Source: Euonymus europaeus (lineage: Eukaryota; Streptophyta; Magnoliopsida; Celastrales; Celastraceae). Taken from it: a stretch of 64,000 nt of DNA. The notes under the pieces were generated by a model. It ran no database searches. It was not told the DNA's origin and saw only the letters and a program-made list of their open reading frames with translations. Positions within the stretch are counted from its first letter, which is position 1, and each line of letters starts with the position of its first letter. Below, one piece after another: positions 25,601 through 40,064 of the stretch. Made by a program: the position numbers and the translations under genes. The stretch lies in contig OY756961.1 of the NCBI GenBank assembly GCA_963580455.1, positions 12,443,001 to 12,507,000 on the forward strand, given 5' to 3'.

Positions 25601-28600
25601 ATATGTCAAATTTTATGAGTATAAGCTTCCTACATTATTTCGATGCCAAAACACTAACTTTCTACGACAAATGGACAAAACCGTTAAACTCCTCCATAGA
25701 GAGAGTTGAGCAACTCCGGACCCTTAAAATTGCTCTATGTACACTTTTTATTGTTCTTCTATGTCAAATTTTATGAGTATAAGCTTCCGAGATTATTTCG
25801 ATTCCAAAACACCAACTTTCTATGACAAATGGACAAAACCGTTAAAAGCCCCTCCATAGAGAGAGTTGAGCAACTTCGGACCATCAAAGTTGCTCGGGAT
25901 AGACTTTTTATTGTTCTTCTATGTCAAATTTTACGAGTATAAGCTTCCTAGATTATTTCGATGCCAAAACACCAACTTTCTATGACAAATAGACAAAACC
26001 GTTAAAAGCTATTCCATAGAGAGAGTTGTGCAACTTCGGACTATCAAAGTTGCTCGGGATATACTTTTTATTGTTCTTCTACGTCGACTTTTACGAGTAT
26101 AAGCTTCCTACATTATTTCGATGCCAAAACACCAACTTTCTATGACAAAAAGACAAAACCGTTAAAAGCTCCTCCATAGAGAGAGTTGAGCAACTTCGGA
26201 CTATGAAAGTTGCTCGGGATAGACTTTTTATTGTTCTTCTATGACAAATTTTATGAGTATAAGCTTCCTACATTATTTCGATGCCAAAACACCAACTTTC
26301 TATGACAAAAGGACAAAACCGTTAAACTCCTCCATAGAGAGAGTTGAGCAACTTCGGACTATCAAAATTGCTTGGGATAGACTTTTTATTGTTCTTCTAT
26401 GTCAAATTTTACAAGTATAAGCTTCCTACATTATTTCGATGCCAAAACACCAACTTTCTATGACAAAAAGACAAAACCGTTAAAAGCTCCTCCATAGAGA
26501 GAGTTGAGCAACTTCGGACCATCAAAGTTGCTCGGTGTACAATTTTTATTGTTCTTATATGTCAAATTTTATGTGTATAAGCTTCCAAGATTATTTCGAT
26601 GCGAAAACACCAACTTTCTTTGACAAATGGACAAAACCGTTAAAAGCTCCTCCATAGAGAGAGTTGAGCAACTTCGGACTATGAAAGTTGCTCGGGATAG
26701 ACTTTTTATTGTTCTTCTATGTCAAATTTTCTGAGTATAAGCTTCCTACATTATTTCGATGCCAAAACAACAACTTTCTATGACAAAAGGACAAAACCGT
26801 TAAACTCCTCCATAGAGAGAGTTGAGCAACTTCGGACTATCAAAGTTGCTTGCGATAGACTTTTTATTGTTCTTCTATGTCAAATTTTACGAGTATAAGC
26901 TTCCTACATTATTTCGATGCCAAAACATCACATTTCTATGACAAAAAGACAAAACCGTTAAAAGCTCCTCCATAGAGAGAGTTGAGCAACTTCGGACCAT
27001 CAAAGTTGCTCGGTGTATAATTTTTATTGTTCTCATATGTCAAATTTTACGAGTATAAGCTTCATAGATTATTTCGATGCCAAAACACCAACTTTTTATG
27101 ATAAATGGACAAAATCGTTCAGAGCTCCTCCATAGAGAGAGTTGAGCAACTTCGGACCATTAAAATTGCTCTGTGTACACTTTTTGCTGTTCTTCTATGT
27201 CAAATTTTATGAGTATAAGGTTCCTAGATTATTTCGATGCCAAAACACCAACTTTCTATCACAAATTGACAAAACCGTTAAAAGCTCCTCCATAGAGAGT
27301 GTTGAGCGACTTCGGACCATCAAAGTTGTTCGGTGTACAATTTTTATTGTTCTCATATGTCAAATTTTACGAGTATAAGCTTCATAGATTATTTCGATGC
27401 CAAAACACCAACTTTCTATGACAAATAGACAAAACCGGTAATAGCTCCTCCATAGAGAGAGTTGAGCAACTTCGGACCATCAAAGTTGCTCGAGAAAGAC
27501 TTTTTATTGTTCTTCTGTGTCAAATTTTACGAGTATAAGCTTCCTAGATTATTTCGATGCCAAAACACCAACTTTCTATGACAAATGGACAAAACCGTTA
27601 AAAGCACCTCCATAAAGAGAGTTGAGCAACTTCGGACCATTAAAATTGCTCTATGTACACTTTTTACTGTTCTTCTATGTTAAATTTTATGAGTATAAGC
27701 TTCCTAGATTATTTCGATGCCATAACACCAACTTTCTATGAAAAATGGACAAAACCGTTAAAAGCTCCTCCATAGAGAGTGTTGAGCGACTTCGGACCAT
27801 CAAAGTTGCTCGGTGTTCAATTTTTATTGTTCTTATATGTCAAATTTTACGAGTATAAGTTTCAGAGATTATTTCGATGCCAAAACACCAACTTTCTATG
27901 ACAAATAGACAAAACCGTTAAAAGCTCCTGCATAGAGAGAGTTGAGCAACTTCGGACTATCAAAGTTGCTCGGGATAGACTTTTTATTATTCTTATATGT
28001 CAAATTTTACGAGTATAAGCTTCCTAGATTATTTCGATGCCAAAACACCAACTTTCTATGACAAATGGACAAAACCGTTAAAAGCACCTCCATAAAGAGA
28101 GTTGAGCAATTTCGGACCATCAAAATTGCTCTATGTACACTTTTTATTGTTCTCATATGTCAAATTTTACGAGTATAAGCTTCCTAGATTATTTCGAAGC
28201 CAAAACACCAACTTTCTTTGACAAATGGACAAAACAGTTAAAAGCTCCTCCATAGAGAGTGTTGAGCGACTTCGGACCATCAAAGTTGCTCGGTGTATAA
28301 TTTTTATTGTTCTCATATGTCAAATTTTACGAGTATAAGCTTCATAGGTTATTTCGATGCCAAAACACCAACTTTTTATGACAAATGGACAAAACCGTTA
28401 AGAGCTCCTCCATAGAGAGAGTTGAGCAACTTTGGACCATTAAAATTGCTCTATGTACACTTTTTATTGTTATTCTATGTGAAATTTTACCAGTATAAGC
28501 TTCCTAGATTATTTCGATGCCAAAACACCAACGTTCTATGACAAATGGACAAAACCGTTAAAAGCTCCTCCATAGAGAGTGTTGAGCGACTTCGGACCAT

Positions 28601-31600
28601 CAAAGTTGCTCGGTGTACAATTTTTATTGTTCTTATATGTCAAATTTTATGAGTATAAGCTTCCTACATTATTTCGATGCCAAAACACTAACTTTCTATG
28701 ACAAATGGACAAAACCGTTAAACTCCTCCATAGAGAAAGTTGAGCAACTCCGGACCCTTATAATTGCTCTATGTACACTTTTTATTGTTCTTCTATGTCA
28801 AATTTTATGAGTATAAGCTTCCGAGATTATTTCGATGCCAAAACACCAACTTTCTATGACAAATGGACAAAACCGTTAAAAGCCCCTCCATAGAGAGCGT
28901 TGAGCAACTTCGGACCATCAAAGTTGCTCGGGATAGACTTTTTATTGTTCTTCTATGTCAAATTTTACGAGTATAAGCTTCCTAGATTATTTCGATGCCA
29001 AAACACCAACTTTCTATGACAAATAGACAAAACCGTTAAAAGCTCCTCCATAGAGAGAGTTGAGCAACTTCGGACTATCAAAGTTGCTCGGGATATACTT
29101 TTTATTGTTCTTCTACGTCAACTTTTACGAGTATAAGCTTCCTACATTATTTCGATGCCAAAACACCAACTTTCTATGACAAAAAGACAAAACTGTTAAA
29201 AGCTCCTCCATAGAGAAAGTTGATCGACATCGGACCATCAAAGTTGCTCGGGATAGACTTTTTAGTGTTCTTATATGTCAAATTTTACGCGTATAAGCTT
29301 TCAAAATTATTTCGATGACAAAACACCAACTTTCTATGACAAATGGACAAAACCGTTAAAAGCTCCTCCATAGAGAGAGTTGAGCAACTTCAAACCATCA
29401 AAGTTGCTTGGGATAGACTTTTTATTGTTCTTCTATGTGAAATTTTTCGAGTATAAGCTTCCTAGATTATTTCCGATGCCAAAACACCAACTTTCTAAGA
29501 CAAATGGACAAAACCGTTAAAAGCTCCTCAATAGAGAGTGTTGAACGACTTCGGACCATCAAAGTTGCTCGGTGTACAATTTCTATTGTTCTAATATGTC
29601 AAATTTTATGTGTATAAGCTTCCTAGATTATTCCGATGCCAAAACACCAACTTTCTTTGACAAATGGACAAAACCGTTAAAAGCTCCTCCATAGAGAGAG
29701 TTGAGCAACTTCGGACTATGAAAGTTGCTCGGGATAGACTTTTTATTGTTCTTCTATGTCAAATTTTATGAGTATAAGCTTTCTACATTATTTCGATGCC
29801 AAAACACCAACTTTCTAAGACAAAAGGACAAAACCGTTAAACTCTTCCATAGAGAGTGTTGAGCAACTTCGGACCATCAAAGTTGCTCGGTGTACAATTT
29901 CTATTGTTCTAATATGTCAAATTTTATGTTTATAAGCTTCCTAGATTATTCCGATGCCAAAACACCAACTTTCTTTGACAAATGGACAAAACCGTTAAAA
30001 GCTCCTCCATAGAGAGAGTTGAGCAACTTCGGACTATGAAAGTTGCTCGGGATAGACTTTTTATTGTTCTTCTATGAAAAATATTTATGAGTATAAGCTT
30101 TCTACATTATTTCGATGCCAAAACACCAACTTTCTATGACAAAAGGACAAAACCGTTAAACTCCTCCATAGAGAGAGTTGAGCAACTTCGGACTATCAAA
30201 CTTGCTTGGGATAGACTTTTTTTTGTTCTTCTATGTCAAATTTTACGAGTATAAGCTTCCTACATTATTTCGATGCCAAAACACCAACTTTCTATGACAA
30301 AAAGACAAAACCGTTAAAAGCTCCTCCATAGAGAGAGTTGAGCGACTTCGGACCATCAAAGTTGCTCGGGATAGACTTTTTATTGTTCTTATATGTCAAA
30401 TTTTATGTGTATAAGCTTCCAAGATTATTTCGATGACAAAACACCAACTTTCTATGACAAATGGACAAAACCGTTAAAAGCTCCCCCATAGAGAGAGTTG
30501 AGCAACTTCAAACCATCAAAGTTGCTTGGGATAGACTTTTTATTGTTCTTCTATGTGAAATTTTTCGAGTATAAGCTTCCAAGATTATTTCCGATGCCAA
30601 AACACCAACTTTCTAAGACAAATGGACAAAACCGTTAAAAGCTCCTCCATAGAGAGAGTTGAGCAACTTTAGACTATCAAAGTTGCTCGGGATAGACTTT
30701 TTATGGTTCTTCTATGTCAAATTTTACGAGTATAAGCTTCCTACATTATTTCGATGCCAAAACACCAACTTTTTATGACAAATGGACAAAACCGTTAAAA
30801 GCTCCTCCATAGAGAGTGTTGAGCGACTTCGGACCATCAAAGTTGCTCGGGATAGACTTTTTATTGTTCTTTTATGTCAAATTTTACGAGTATAAGATTC
30901 CTAGATTTTTCCGATGCCAAAACACCAACTTTCTAAGACAAATGGACAAAACCGTTAAAAGCTCCTCCAAAGAGAGAGTTGAGCAACTTTAGACTATCAA
31001 AGTTGCTCGGGATAGACTTTTTATGGTTCTTCTATGTCAAATTTTACGAGTATAAGCTTCCTACATTATTTCGAGGCCAAAACACCAACTTTCTATGACA
31101 AATGGACAAAACCGTTAAAAGCTCCTCCATAGAGAGAGTTGACCAACTTCGGACTATCAGAGTTGCTCGGGATAGACTTTTTATTGTTAATCTATGTCAA
31201 ATTTTACGAGTATAAGCTTCCTACATTATTTAGATGCCAAAACACCAACTTTCTATCACAAATTGACAAAACCGTTAAAAGCTCCTCCATAGAAAGAGTT
31301 GAGCAACTTCGGACCATCAAAGTTGCTCGGTGTATAATTTTTATTGTTCTCATATGTCAAATTTTACGAGTATAAGCTTCCTTGATTATTTCGATGCCAA
31401 AACAACAACTTTCTATGACAAATGGACAAAACCGTTAAAAGCTCCTCCATAGAGAGAGTTGAGCAACTTCAAACCATCAAAGTTGCTTGGGATAGACTTT
31501 TTATTGTTCTTCTATGTGAAATTTTTCGAGTATAAGCTTCCTAGATTTTTCCGATGCCAAAACACCAACTTTCTATGCCAAATGGACAAAACCGTTAAAA

Positions 31601-31866
31601 GCTCCTCCATAGAGAGTGTTGAGCGACTTCGGACCATCAAAAGAGCTCGGTGTACAATTTTTATTGTTCTCATATGTCAAATTTTACGAGTACAAGCTTC
31701 ATATATTATTTCGATGCCAAAACAACAACTTTCTATGACAAATAGACAAAACCGTTAAGAGCTCCTCCATAGAGAGTGTTGAGCAACTTCGGAATATCAA
31801 AGTTGCTCGGTGTACAATTTTTATTGTTTTAATATGTCAAATTTTATGTGTATAAGCTTCATAGAT
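25601..31866 (+). repeat. 6,391-bp (40-monomer) higher-order unit, copy 2
   Basis: Near-identical copy of 19,210-25,475. Private changes include 'ccataacacc' near 27,720, 'ccttataattg' near 28,758 and 'tatgacaaattttatg' near 26,242. It ends near 31,866, where copy 1 has 'ttagatgcc' and this copy reads 'ttcgatgcc' and continues into a segment like 5.7 kb. Confidence 0.88.
28104..28131. other. Dyad with matched changes in both arms, copy 2
   Basis: Same arms gagcaattt and aaattgctc with loop cggaccatca. It lies exactly 6,391 bp after copy 1, so it is the duplicate of that site within the 40-mer unit and not an independent event. Confidence 0.8.
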
Positions 31867-33674
31867 TATTTCGATGCCAAAACACCAACTTTTTATGATA
31901 AATGGACAAAACCGTTAAGAGCTCCTCCATAGAGAGAGTTGAGCAACTTCGGACCATTAAAATTGCTCTATGTACACTTTTTACTGTTCTTCTATGTCAA
32001 ATTTTATAAGTATAAGCTTCCTAGATTATTTCGATGCCAAAACACCAACTTTCTATGACAAATTGACAAAACCGTTAAAAGCTCCTCCATAGAGAGTGTT
32101 GAGCGACTTCGGACCATCAAAGTTGTTCGGTGTACAATTTTTATTGTTCTCATATGTCAAATTTTACGAGTATAAGCTTCATAGATTATTTCGACGCCAA
32201 AACACCAACTTTCTATGACAAATAGACAAAACCGTTAAGAGCTCCTCCATAGAGAGAGTTGAGCAACTTCGGACCATCAAAGTTGCTCGGGATAGACTTT
32301 TTATTGTTCTTCTATGTCAAATTTTACGAGTATGAGTTTCCTAGATTATTCCGATGCCAAAACACCAACTTTCTATGACAAATGGACAAAACCGTTAAAA
32401 GCACTTCCATAAAAAGAGTTGAGCAACTTCGGACCATTAAAATTGCTCTATGTACACTTTTTACTGTTCTTCTATGTTAAATTTTATGAGTATAAGCTTC
32501 CTAGATTATTTCGATGCCAAAACACCAACTTTCTATGACAAATGGACAAAACCGTTAAAAGCTCCTCCATAGAGAGAATTGAGCAACTTCGGACCATCAA
32601 AGTTGCTCGGTGTATAATTTTTATTGTTCTCATATGTCAAATTTTACGAGTATAAGCTTCCTAGATTATTTCGATGCCAAAACACCAACTTTCTATGAAA
32701 ATTGGACGAAACCGTTAAGAGCTCGTCCATAGAGAGAGTTGAGCAACTTCGGACCATTTAAAATTGCTCTATGTACACTTTTTATTGTTCTTTTATGTCA
32801 AATTTTATGAGTATAAGCTTCCTAGATTATTTCGATGCCAAAACACCAACTTTCTACGAAAAATGGACAAAACCGTTAAAAGCTCCTCCATAGAGAGTGT
32901 TGAGCGACTTCGGACCATCAAAGTTGCTCGGTGTACAATTTTTATTGTTCTCATATGTCAAATTTTACGAGTACAAGCTTCATAGATTATTTCGATGCCA
33001 AAACAACAACTTTCTATGATAAATAGACAAAACCGTTAAGAGCTCTTCCATAGAGAGTGTTGAGCAACTTCGGACCATCAAAGTTGCTCGGTGTACAATT
33101 TTTATTGTTCTAATATGTCAAATTTTATGTGTATAAGCTTCCTAGATTATTTCGATTCCAAAACACCAACTTTCTTTAACAAATGGACAAAACCGTTAAA
33201 AGCTCCTCCATAGAGAGAGTTGAGCAACTTCCGACTATGAAAGTTGCTCGGGATAGACTTTTTATTGTTCTTCTATGTCAAATTTTATGAGCATAAGCTT
33301 CCTACATTATTTCGATGCCAAAACACCAACTTTCTATGAAAAAAGAAAAAACCGTTAAAAGCACCTCCATAATGAGAGTTGAGCAACTTCGGACCATTAA
33401 AATTGCTCTATGTACACTTTTTACTGTTCTTCTATGTCAAATTTTATGAGTATAAGCTTCCTAGATTATTTCGATGCCAAAACACCAACTTTCTATGACA
33501 AATGGACAAAACCGTTAAAAGCTCCTCCATTGAGAGAGTTGAGCAACTTCGGACCATCAAAGTTGCTCGGTGTATAATTTTTATTGTTCTCATATGTCAA
33601 ATTTTACGAGTATAAGCTTCCTAGATTATTTCGATGCCAAAACACCAACTTTCTATGAAAAATGGACGAAACCG
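31867..33674 (+). repeat. Satellite segment related to 5.7-7.2 kb
   Basis: It follows 5,660-7,200 at an offset of about 26,205 bp (32,764 corresponds to 6,559). Shared oddities are 'acgagtatgagtttcc' (32,330; 6,121), 'gacgaaaccgttaagagctcgtcc' type DNA and 'gaccatttaaaattg'. The ~960-bp 6-mer periodicity of that source is kept (32,764 with 33,724). Confidence 0.78.
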
Positions 33675-36600
33675 TTAAGAGCTCGTCCATAGAGAGAGTT
33701 GAGCAACTTCAGACCATTTAAAATTGCTCTATGTACACTTTTTATTCTTCTTTTATGTCAAATTTTATGAGTATAAGCTTCCTAGATTATTTCGATGCCA
33801 AAACACCAACTTTCTACGAAAAATGGACAAAACCGTTAAAAGCTCCTCCATAGAGAGTGTTGAGCGACTTCGGACCATCAAAGTTGCTCGCTGTACAATT
33901 TTTATTGTTCTCATATGTCAAATTTTACGAGTACAAGCTTCATAGATTATTTCGATGCCAAAACACCAACTTTCTATGACAAATAGACAAAACCGTTAAG
34001 AGCTCTTCCATAGAGAGTGTTGAGCAACTTCGGACCATCAAAGTTGCTCGATGTACAATTTTTATTGTTCTAATATGTCAAATTTTATGTGTATAACCTT
34101 CCTAGATTATTTCGATTCCAAAACACCAACTTTCTTTGACAAATGGACAAGACCGTTAAAAGCTCCTCCATAGAGAGAGTTGAGCAACTTCGGACTATGA
34201 AAGTTGCTCGGGATAGACTTTTTATTGTTCTTCTATATCAAATTTTATGAGCATAAGCTTCCTACATTATTTCGATGCCAAAACACCAACTTTCTATGAC
34301 AAAAGGACAAAACCGTTAAAAGAACCTCCATAATGAGAGTTGAGCAACTTCGGACCATTAAAATTGCTCTATGTACACTTTTTACTGTTCTTCTATGTCA
34401 AATTTTATGAGTATAAGCTTCCTAGATTATTTCGATGCCAAAACACCAACTTTCTATGACAAATGGACAAAACCATTAAAAGCTCCTCCATAGAGAGAGT
34501 TGAGCAACTTCGGACTATGAAAGTTGCTCGGGATAGACTTTTTATTGTTCTTCTACGTCAAATTTTATGAGTATAAGCTCTCTCTACATTATTTCGATGC
34601 CAAAACACCAACTTTCTATGACAAAAGGACAAAACCGTTACTCCTCCATAGAGAGAGTTGAGCGACTTCGGACTATCAAACTTGCTTGGGATAGACTTTT
34701 TATTGTTCTTCTATGTCAAATTTTACGAGTATAAGCTTCCTACATTATTTCGATGCCAAAACACCTACTTTCTATGACAAAAAGACAAAACCGTTAAAAG
34801 CTCCTCCATAGAGAGAGTTGAGCGACTTCGGACCATCAAAGTTGCTCAGGATAGACTTTTTATTGTTCTTATATGTCAAATTTTACGCGTATAAGCTTTC
34901 TAAATTATTTCGATGACAAAACACCAACTCTCTATGACAAATGGACAAAACCGTTAAATGCTCCTCCATAGAGAGAGTTGAGCAACTTCAAACCCTCAAA
35001 GTTGCTTGGGATAGACTTTTTATTGTTCTTCTATGTGAAATTTTTCGAGTATAAGCTTCCTAGATTATTCCGATGCCAAAACACCAGCTTTCTAAGACAA
35101 ATGAACAAAACCGTTAAAAGCTCCTCCATAGAGAGAGTTGAGCAACTTTAGACTATCAAAGTTGCTCGGGATAGAGTTTTTATGGTTCTTCTATGTCAAA
35201 TTTTACGAGTATAAGCTTCCTACATTATTTCGATGCCAAAACACCAACTTTCTATGACAAATGGACAAAACCGTTAAAAGCTCCTCCATAGAGAGTGTTG
35301 AGCGACTTCGGACCATCAAAAGTGCTCGGTGTACAATTTTTATTGTTCTCATATGTCAAATTTTACGAGTACAAGCTTCATAGATTATTTCGATGCCAAA
35401 ACAACAACTTTCTATAACAAATAGACAAAACCATTAAGAGCTCATCCATAGAGAGTGTTGAGCAACTTCGGACCATCAAAGTTGCTCGGTGTACAATTTT
35501 TATTGTTCTAATATGTCAAATTTTATGTGTATAAGCTTCCAAGATTATTTCGATGCCAAAACACCAACTTTCTTTGACAAATGGACAAAACCGTTAAAAG
35601 CTCCTCCATAGAGAGAGTTGAGCAACTACGGACTATGAAAGTTGCTTGGGATAGACCTTTTATTGTTCTTCTATGTCAAATTTTATGAGTATAAGCTTCC
35701 TACATTATTTCGATGCCAAAACACCAACTTTCTATGACAAAAGGACAAAACCGTTAAACTCCTCCATAGAGAGAGTTGAGCAACTTCGGACTATCAAAGT
35801 TGCCTGGGATAGACTTTTTATTGTTCTTCTATGTCAAATTTTTCGAGTATAAGCTTCCTACATTATTTCGATGCCAAAACACCAACTTTCTATGACAAAA
35901 AGACAAAACCGTTAAAAGCTCCTCCATAGAGAGAGTTTAGCAACTTCGGACCATCAAAGTTGCTCGGTGTACATTTTTTATTGTTCTAATATGTCAAATT
36001 TTATGTGTATAAGCTTCCAAGATTATTTCGTTGCGAAAACACCAACTTTCTTTGACAAATGGACAAAACCGTTAAAAGCTCCTCCATAGAGAGAGTTGAG
36101 CAACTTCGGACTATGAAAGTTGCTCGGGATAGACTTTTTATTGTTCTTCTATGTCAAATTTTATGAGTATAAGCTTCCTACATTATTTCGATGCCAAAAC
36201 ACCAACTTTCTATGACAAAAGGACAAAACCGTTAAACTCCTCCATAGAGAGAGTTGAGAAACTTCGGACTATCAAAGTTGCTTGGGATAGACTTTTTATT
36301 GTTCTTCTATGTCAAATTTTACGAGTATAAGCTTCCTACATTATTTCGATGCCAAAACACCAACTTTAAATGACAAAATGACAAAACCGTTAAAATCTCC
36401 TCCATAGAGAGAGTTGAGCAACATCGGACCATCAAAGTTGCTCGGTGTACAATTTTTATTGTTCTAATATGTCAAATTTTATGTGTATAAGCTTCCAAGA
36501 TTATTTCGATGCGAAAACACCAACTTTCTTTGACAAATGGACAAAACCGTTAAAAGCTCCTCCATAGAGAGAGTTGAGCAACTTCGGACTATGAAAGTTG

Positions 36601-36869
36601 CTCGGGATAGACTTTTTATTGTTCTTCTATGTCAAATTTTATGAGTATAAGCTTTCTACATTATTTCGATGCCAAAACACCAACTTTCTTTGACAAATGG
36701 ACAAAACCGTTAAAAGCTCCTCCATAGAGAGAGTTGAGCAACTTCGGACTATGAAAGTTGCTCGGGATAGACTTTTTATTGTTCTTCTATGTCAAATTTT
36801 ATGAGTATAAGCTTCCTACATTATTTCCATGCCAAAACACCAACTTTCTATGACAAAAGGACAAAACCG
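33675..36869 (+). repeat. 3,195-bp (20-monomer) unit, copy 1
   Basis: Paired with 36,870-40,064. Matched markers 3,195 bp apart include 33,724 with 36,919, the CT-run monomer at 34,575 with 37,770, and TTTAAA at ~36,365 with ~39,560. Private difference: 'aaaagaacctcc' at ~34,319, where copy 2 has 'aaaagcacctcc'. Confidence 0.85.
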
Positions 36870-39800
36870 TTAAGAGCTCGTCCATAGAGAGAGTTGAGCA
36901 ACTTCAGACCATTTAAAATTGCTCTATGTACACTTTTTATTCTTCTTTTATGTCAAATTTTATGAGTATAAGCTTCCTAGATTATTTCGATGCCAAAACA
37001 CCAACTTTCTACGAAAAATGGACAAAACCGTTAAAAGCTCCTCCATAGAGAGTGTTGAGCGACTTCGGACCATCAAAGTTGCTCGCTGTACAATTTTTAT
37101 TGTTCTCATATGTCAAATTTTACGAGTACAAGCTTCATAGATTATTTCGATGCCAAAACACCAACTTTCTATGACAAATAGACAAAACCGTTAAGAGCTC
37201 TTCCATAGAGAGTGTTGAGCAACTTCGGACCATCAAAGTTGCTCGATGTACAATTTTTATTGTTCTAATATGTCAAATTTTATGTGTATAACCTTCCTAG
37301 ATTATTTCGATTCCAAAACACCAACTTTCTTTGACAAATGGACAAGACCGTTAAAAGCTCCTCCATAGAGAGAGTTGAGCAACTTCGGACTATGAAAGTT
37401 GCTCGGGATAGACTTTTTATTGTTCTTCTATATCAAATTTTATGAGCATAAGCTTCCTACATTATTTCGATGCCAAAACACCAACTTTCTATGACAAAAG
37501 GACAAAACCGTTAAAAGCACCTCCATAATGAGAGTTGAGCAACTTCGGACCATTAAAATTGCTCTATGTACACTTTTTACTGTTCTTCTATGTCAAATTT
37601 TATGAGTATAAGCTTCCTAGATTATTTCGATGCCAAAACACCAACTTTCTATGACAAATGGACAAAACCGTTAAAAGCTCCTCCATAGAGAGAGTTGAGC
37701 AACTTCGGACTATGAAAGTTGCTCGGGATAGACTTTTTATTGTTCTTCTATGTCAAATTTTATGAGTATAAGCTCTCTCTACATTATTTCGATGCCAAAA
37801 CACCAACTTTCTATGACAAAAGGACAAAACCGTTACTCCTCCATAGAGAGAGTTGAGCGACTTCGGACTATCAAACTTGCTTGGGATAGACTTTTTATTG
37901 TTCTTCTATGTCAAATTTTACGAGTATAAGCTTCCTACATTATTTCGATGCCAAAACACCAACTTTCTATGACAAAAAGACAAAACCGTTAAAAGCTCCT
38001 CCATAGAGAGAGTTGAGCGACTTCGGACCATCAAAGTTGCTCAGGATAGACTTTTTATTGTTCTTATATGTCAAATTTTACGCGTATAAGCTTTCTAAAT
38101 TATTTCGATGACAAAACACCAACTCTCTATGACAAATGGACAAAACCGTTAAATGCTCCTCCATAGAGAGAGTTGAGCAACTTCAAACCATCAAAGTTGC
38201 TTGGGATAGACTTTTTATTGTTCTTCTATGTGAAATTTTTCGAGTATAAGCTTCCTAGATTATTCCGATGCCAAAACACCAGCTTTCTAAGACAAATGAA
38301 CAAAACCGTTAAAAGCTCCTCCATAGTGAGAGTTGAGCAACTTTAGACTATCAAAGTTGCTCGGGATAGAGTTTTTATGGTTCTTCTATGTCAAATTTTA
38401 CGAGTATAAGCTTCCTACATTATTTCGATGCCAAAACACCAACTTTCTATGACAAATGGACAAAACCGTTAAAAGCTCCTCCATAGAGAGTGTTGAGCGA
38501 CTTCGGACAATCAAAAGTGCTCGGTGTACAATTTTTATTGTTCTCATATGTCAAATTTTACGAGTACAAGCTTCATAGATTATTTCGATGCCAAAACAAC
38601 AACTTTCTATAACAAATAGACAAAACCATTAAGAGCTCATCCATAGAGAGTGTTGAGCAACTTCGGACCATCAAAGTTGCTCGGTGTACAATTTTTATTG
38701 TTCTAATATGTCAAATTTTATGTGTATAAGCTTCCTAGATTATTTCGATGCCAAAACACCAACTTTCTTTGACAAATGGACAAAACCGTTAAAAGCTCCT
38801 CCATAGAGAGAGTTGAGCAACTTCGGACTATGAAAGTTGCTTGGGATAGACCTTTTATTGTTCTTCTATGTCAAATTTTATGAGTATAAGCTTCCTACAT
38901 TATTTCGATGCCAAAACACCAACTTTCTATGACAAAAGGACAAAACCGTTAAACTCCTCCATAGAGAGAGTTGAGCAACTTCGGACTATCAAAGTTGCTT
39001 GGGATAGACTTTTTATTGTTCTTCTATGTCAAATTTTTCGAGTATAAGCTTCCTACATTATTTCGATGCCAAAACACCAACTTTCTATGACAAAAAGACA
39101 AAACCGTTAAAAGCTCCTCCATAGAGAGAGTTTAGCAACTTCGGACCATCAAAGTTGCTCGGTGTACATTTTTTATTGTTCTAATATGTCAAATTTTATG
39201 TGTATAAGCTTCCAAGATTATTTCGTTGCGAAAACACCAACTTTCTTTGACAAATGGACAAAACCGTTAAAAGCTCCTCCATAGAGAGAGTTGAGCAACT
39301 TCGGACTATGAAAGTTGCTCGGGATAGACTTTTTATTGTTCTTCTATGTCAAATTTTATGAGTATAAGCTTCCTACATTATTTCGATGCCAAAACACCAA
39401 CTTTCTATGACAAAAGGACAAAACCGTTAAACTCCTCCATAGAGAGAGTTGAGAAACTTCGGACTATCAAAGTTGCTTGGGATAGACTTTTTATTGTTCT
39501 TCTATGTCAAATTTTACGAGTATAAGCTTCCTACATTATTTCGATGCCAAAACACCAACTTTAAATGACAAAACGACAAAACCGTTAAAATCTCCTCCAT
39601 AGAGAGAGTTGAGCAACATCGGACCATCAAAGTTGCTCGGTGTACAATTTTTATTGTTCTAATATGTCAAATTTTATGTGTATAAGCTTCCAAGATTATT
39701 TCGATGCGAAAACACCAACTTTCTTTGACAAATGGACAAAACCGTTAAAAGCTCCTCCATAGAGAGAGTTGAGCAACTTCGGACTATGAAAGTTGCTCGG

Positions 39801-40064
39801 GATAGACTTTTTATTGTTCTTCTATGTCAAATTTTATGAGTATAAGCTTTCTACATTATTTCGATGCCAAAACACCAACTTTCTTTGACAAATGGACAAA
39901 ACCGTTAAAAGCTCCTCCATAGAGAGTGTTGAGCAACTTCGGACTATGAAAGTTGCTCGGGATAGACTTTTTATTGTTCTTCTATGTCAAATTTTATGAG
40001 TATAAGCTTCCTACATTATTTCCATGCCAAAACACCAACTTTCTATGACAAAAGGACAAAACCG
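36870..40064 (+). repeat. 3,195-bp (20-monomer) unit, copy 2
   Basis: The junction sits near 36,869. Upstream 'tccatgccaaaacaccaac' and the short-monomer 'aaaagg' end copy 1, then 'gttaagagctcgtccatag' restarts the unit as at ~33,675. At the corresponding end of copy 2 (40,064) the short monomer continues normally as 'gttaaactcctcc', so the fused short monomer and class C start at 36,869 is the recombinant join. Confidence 0.85.
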
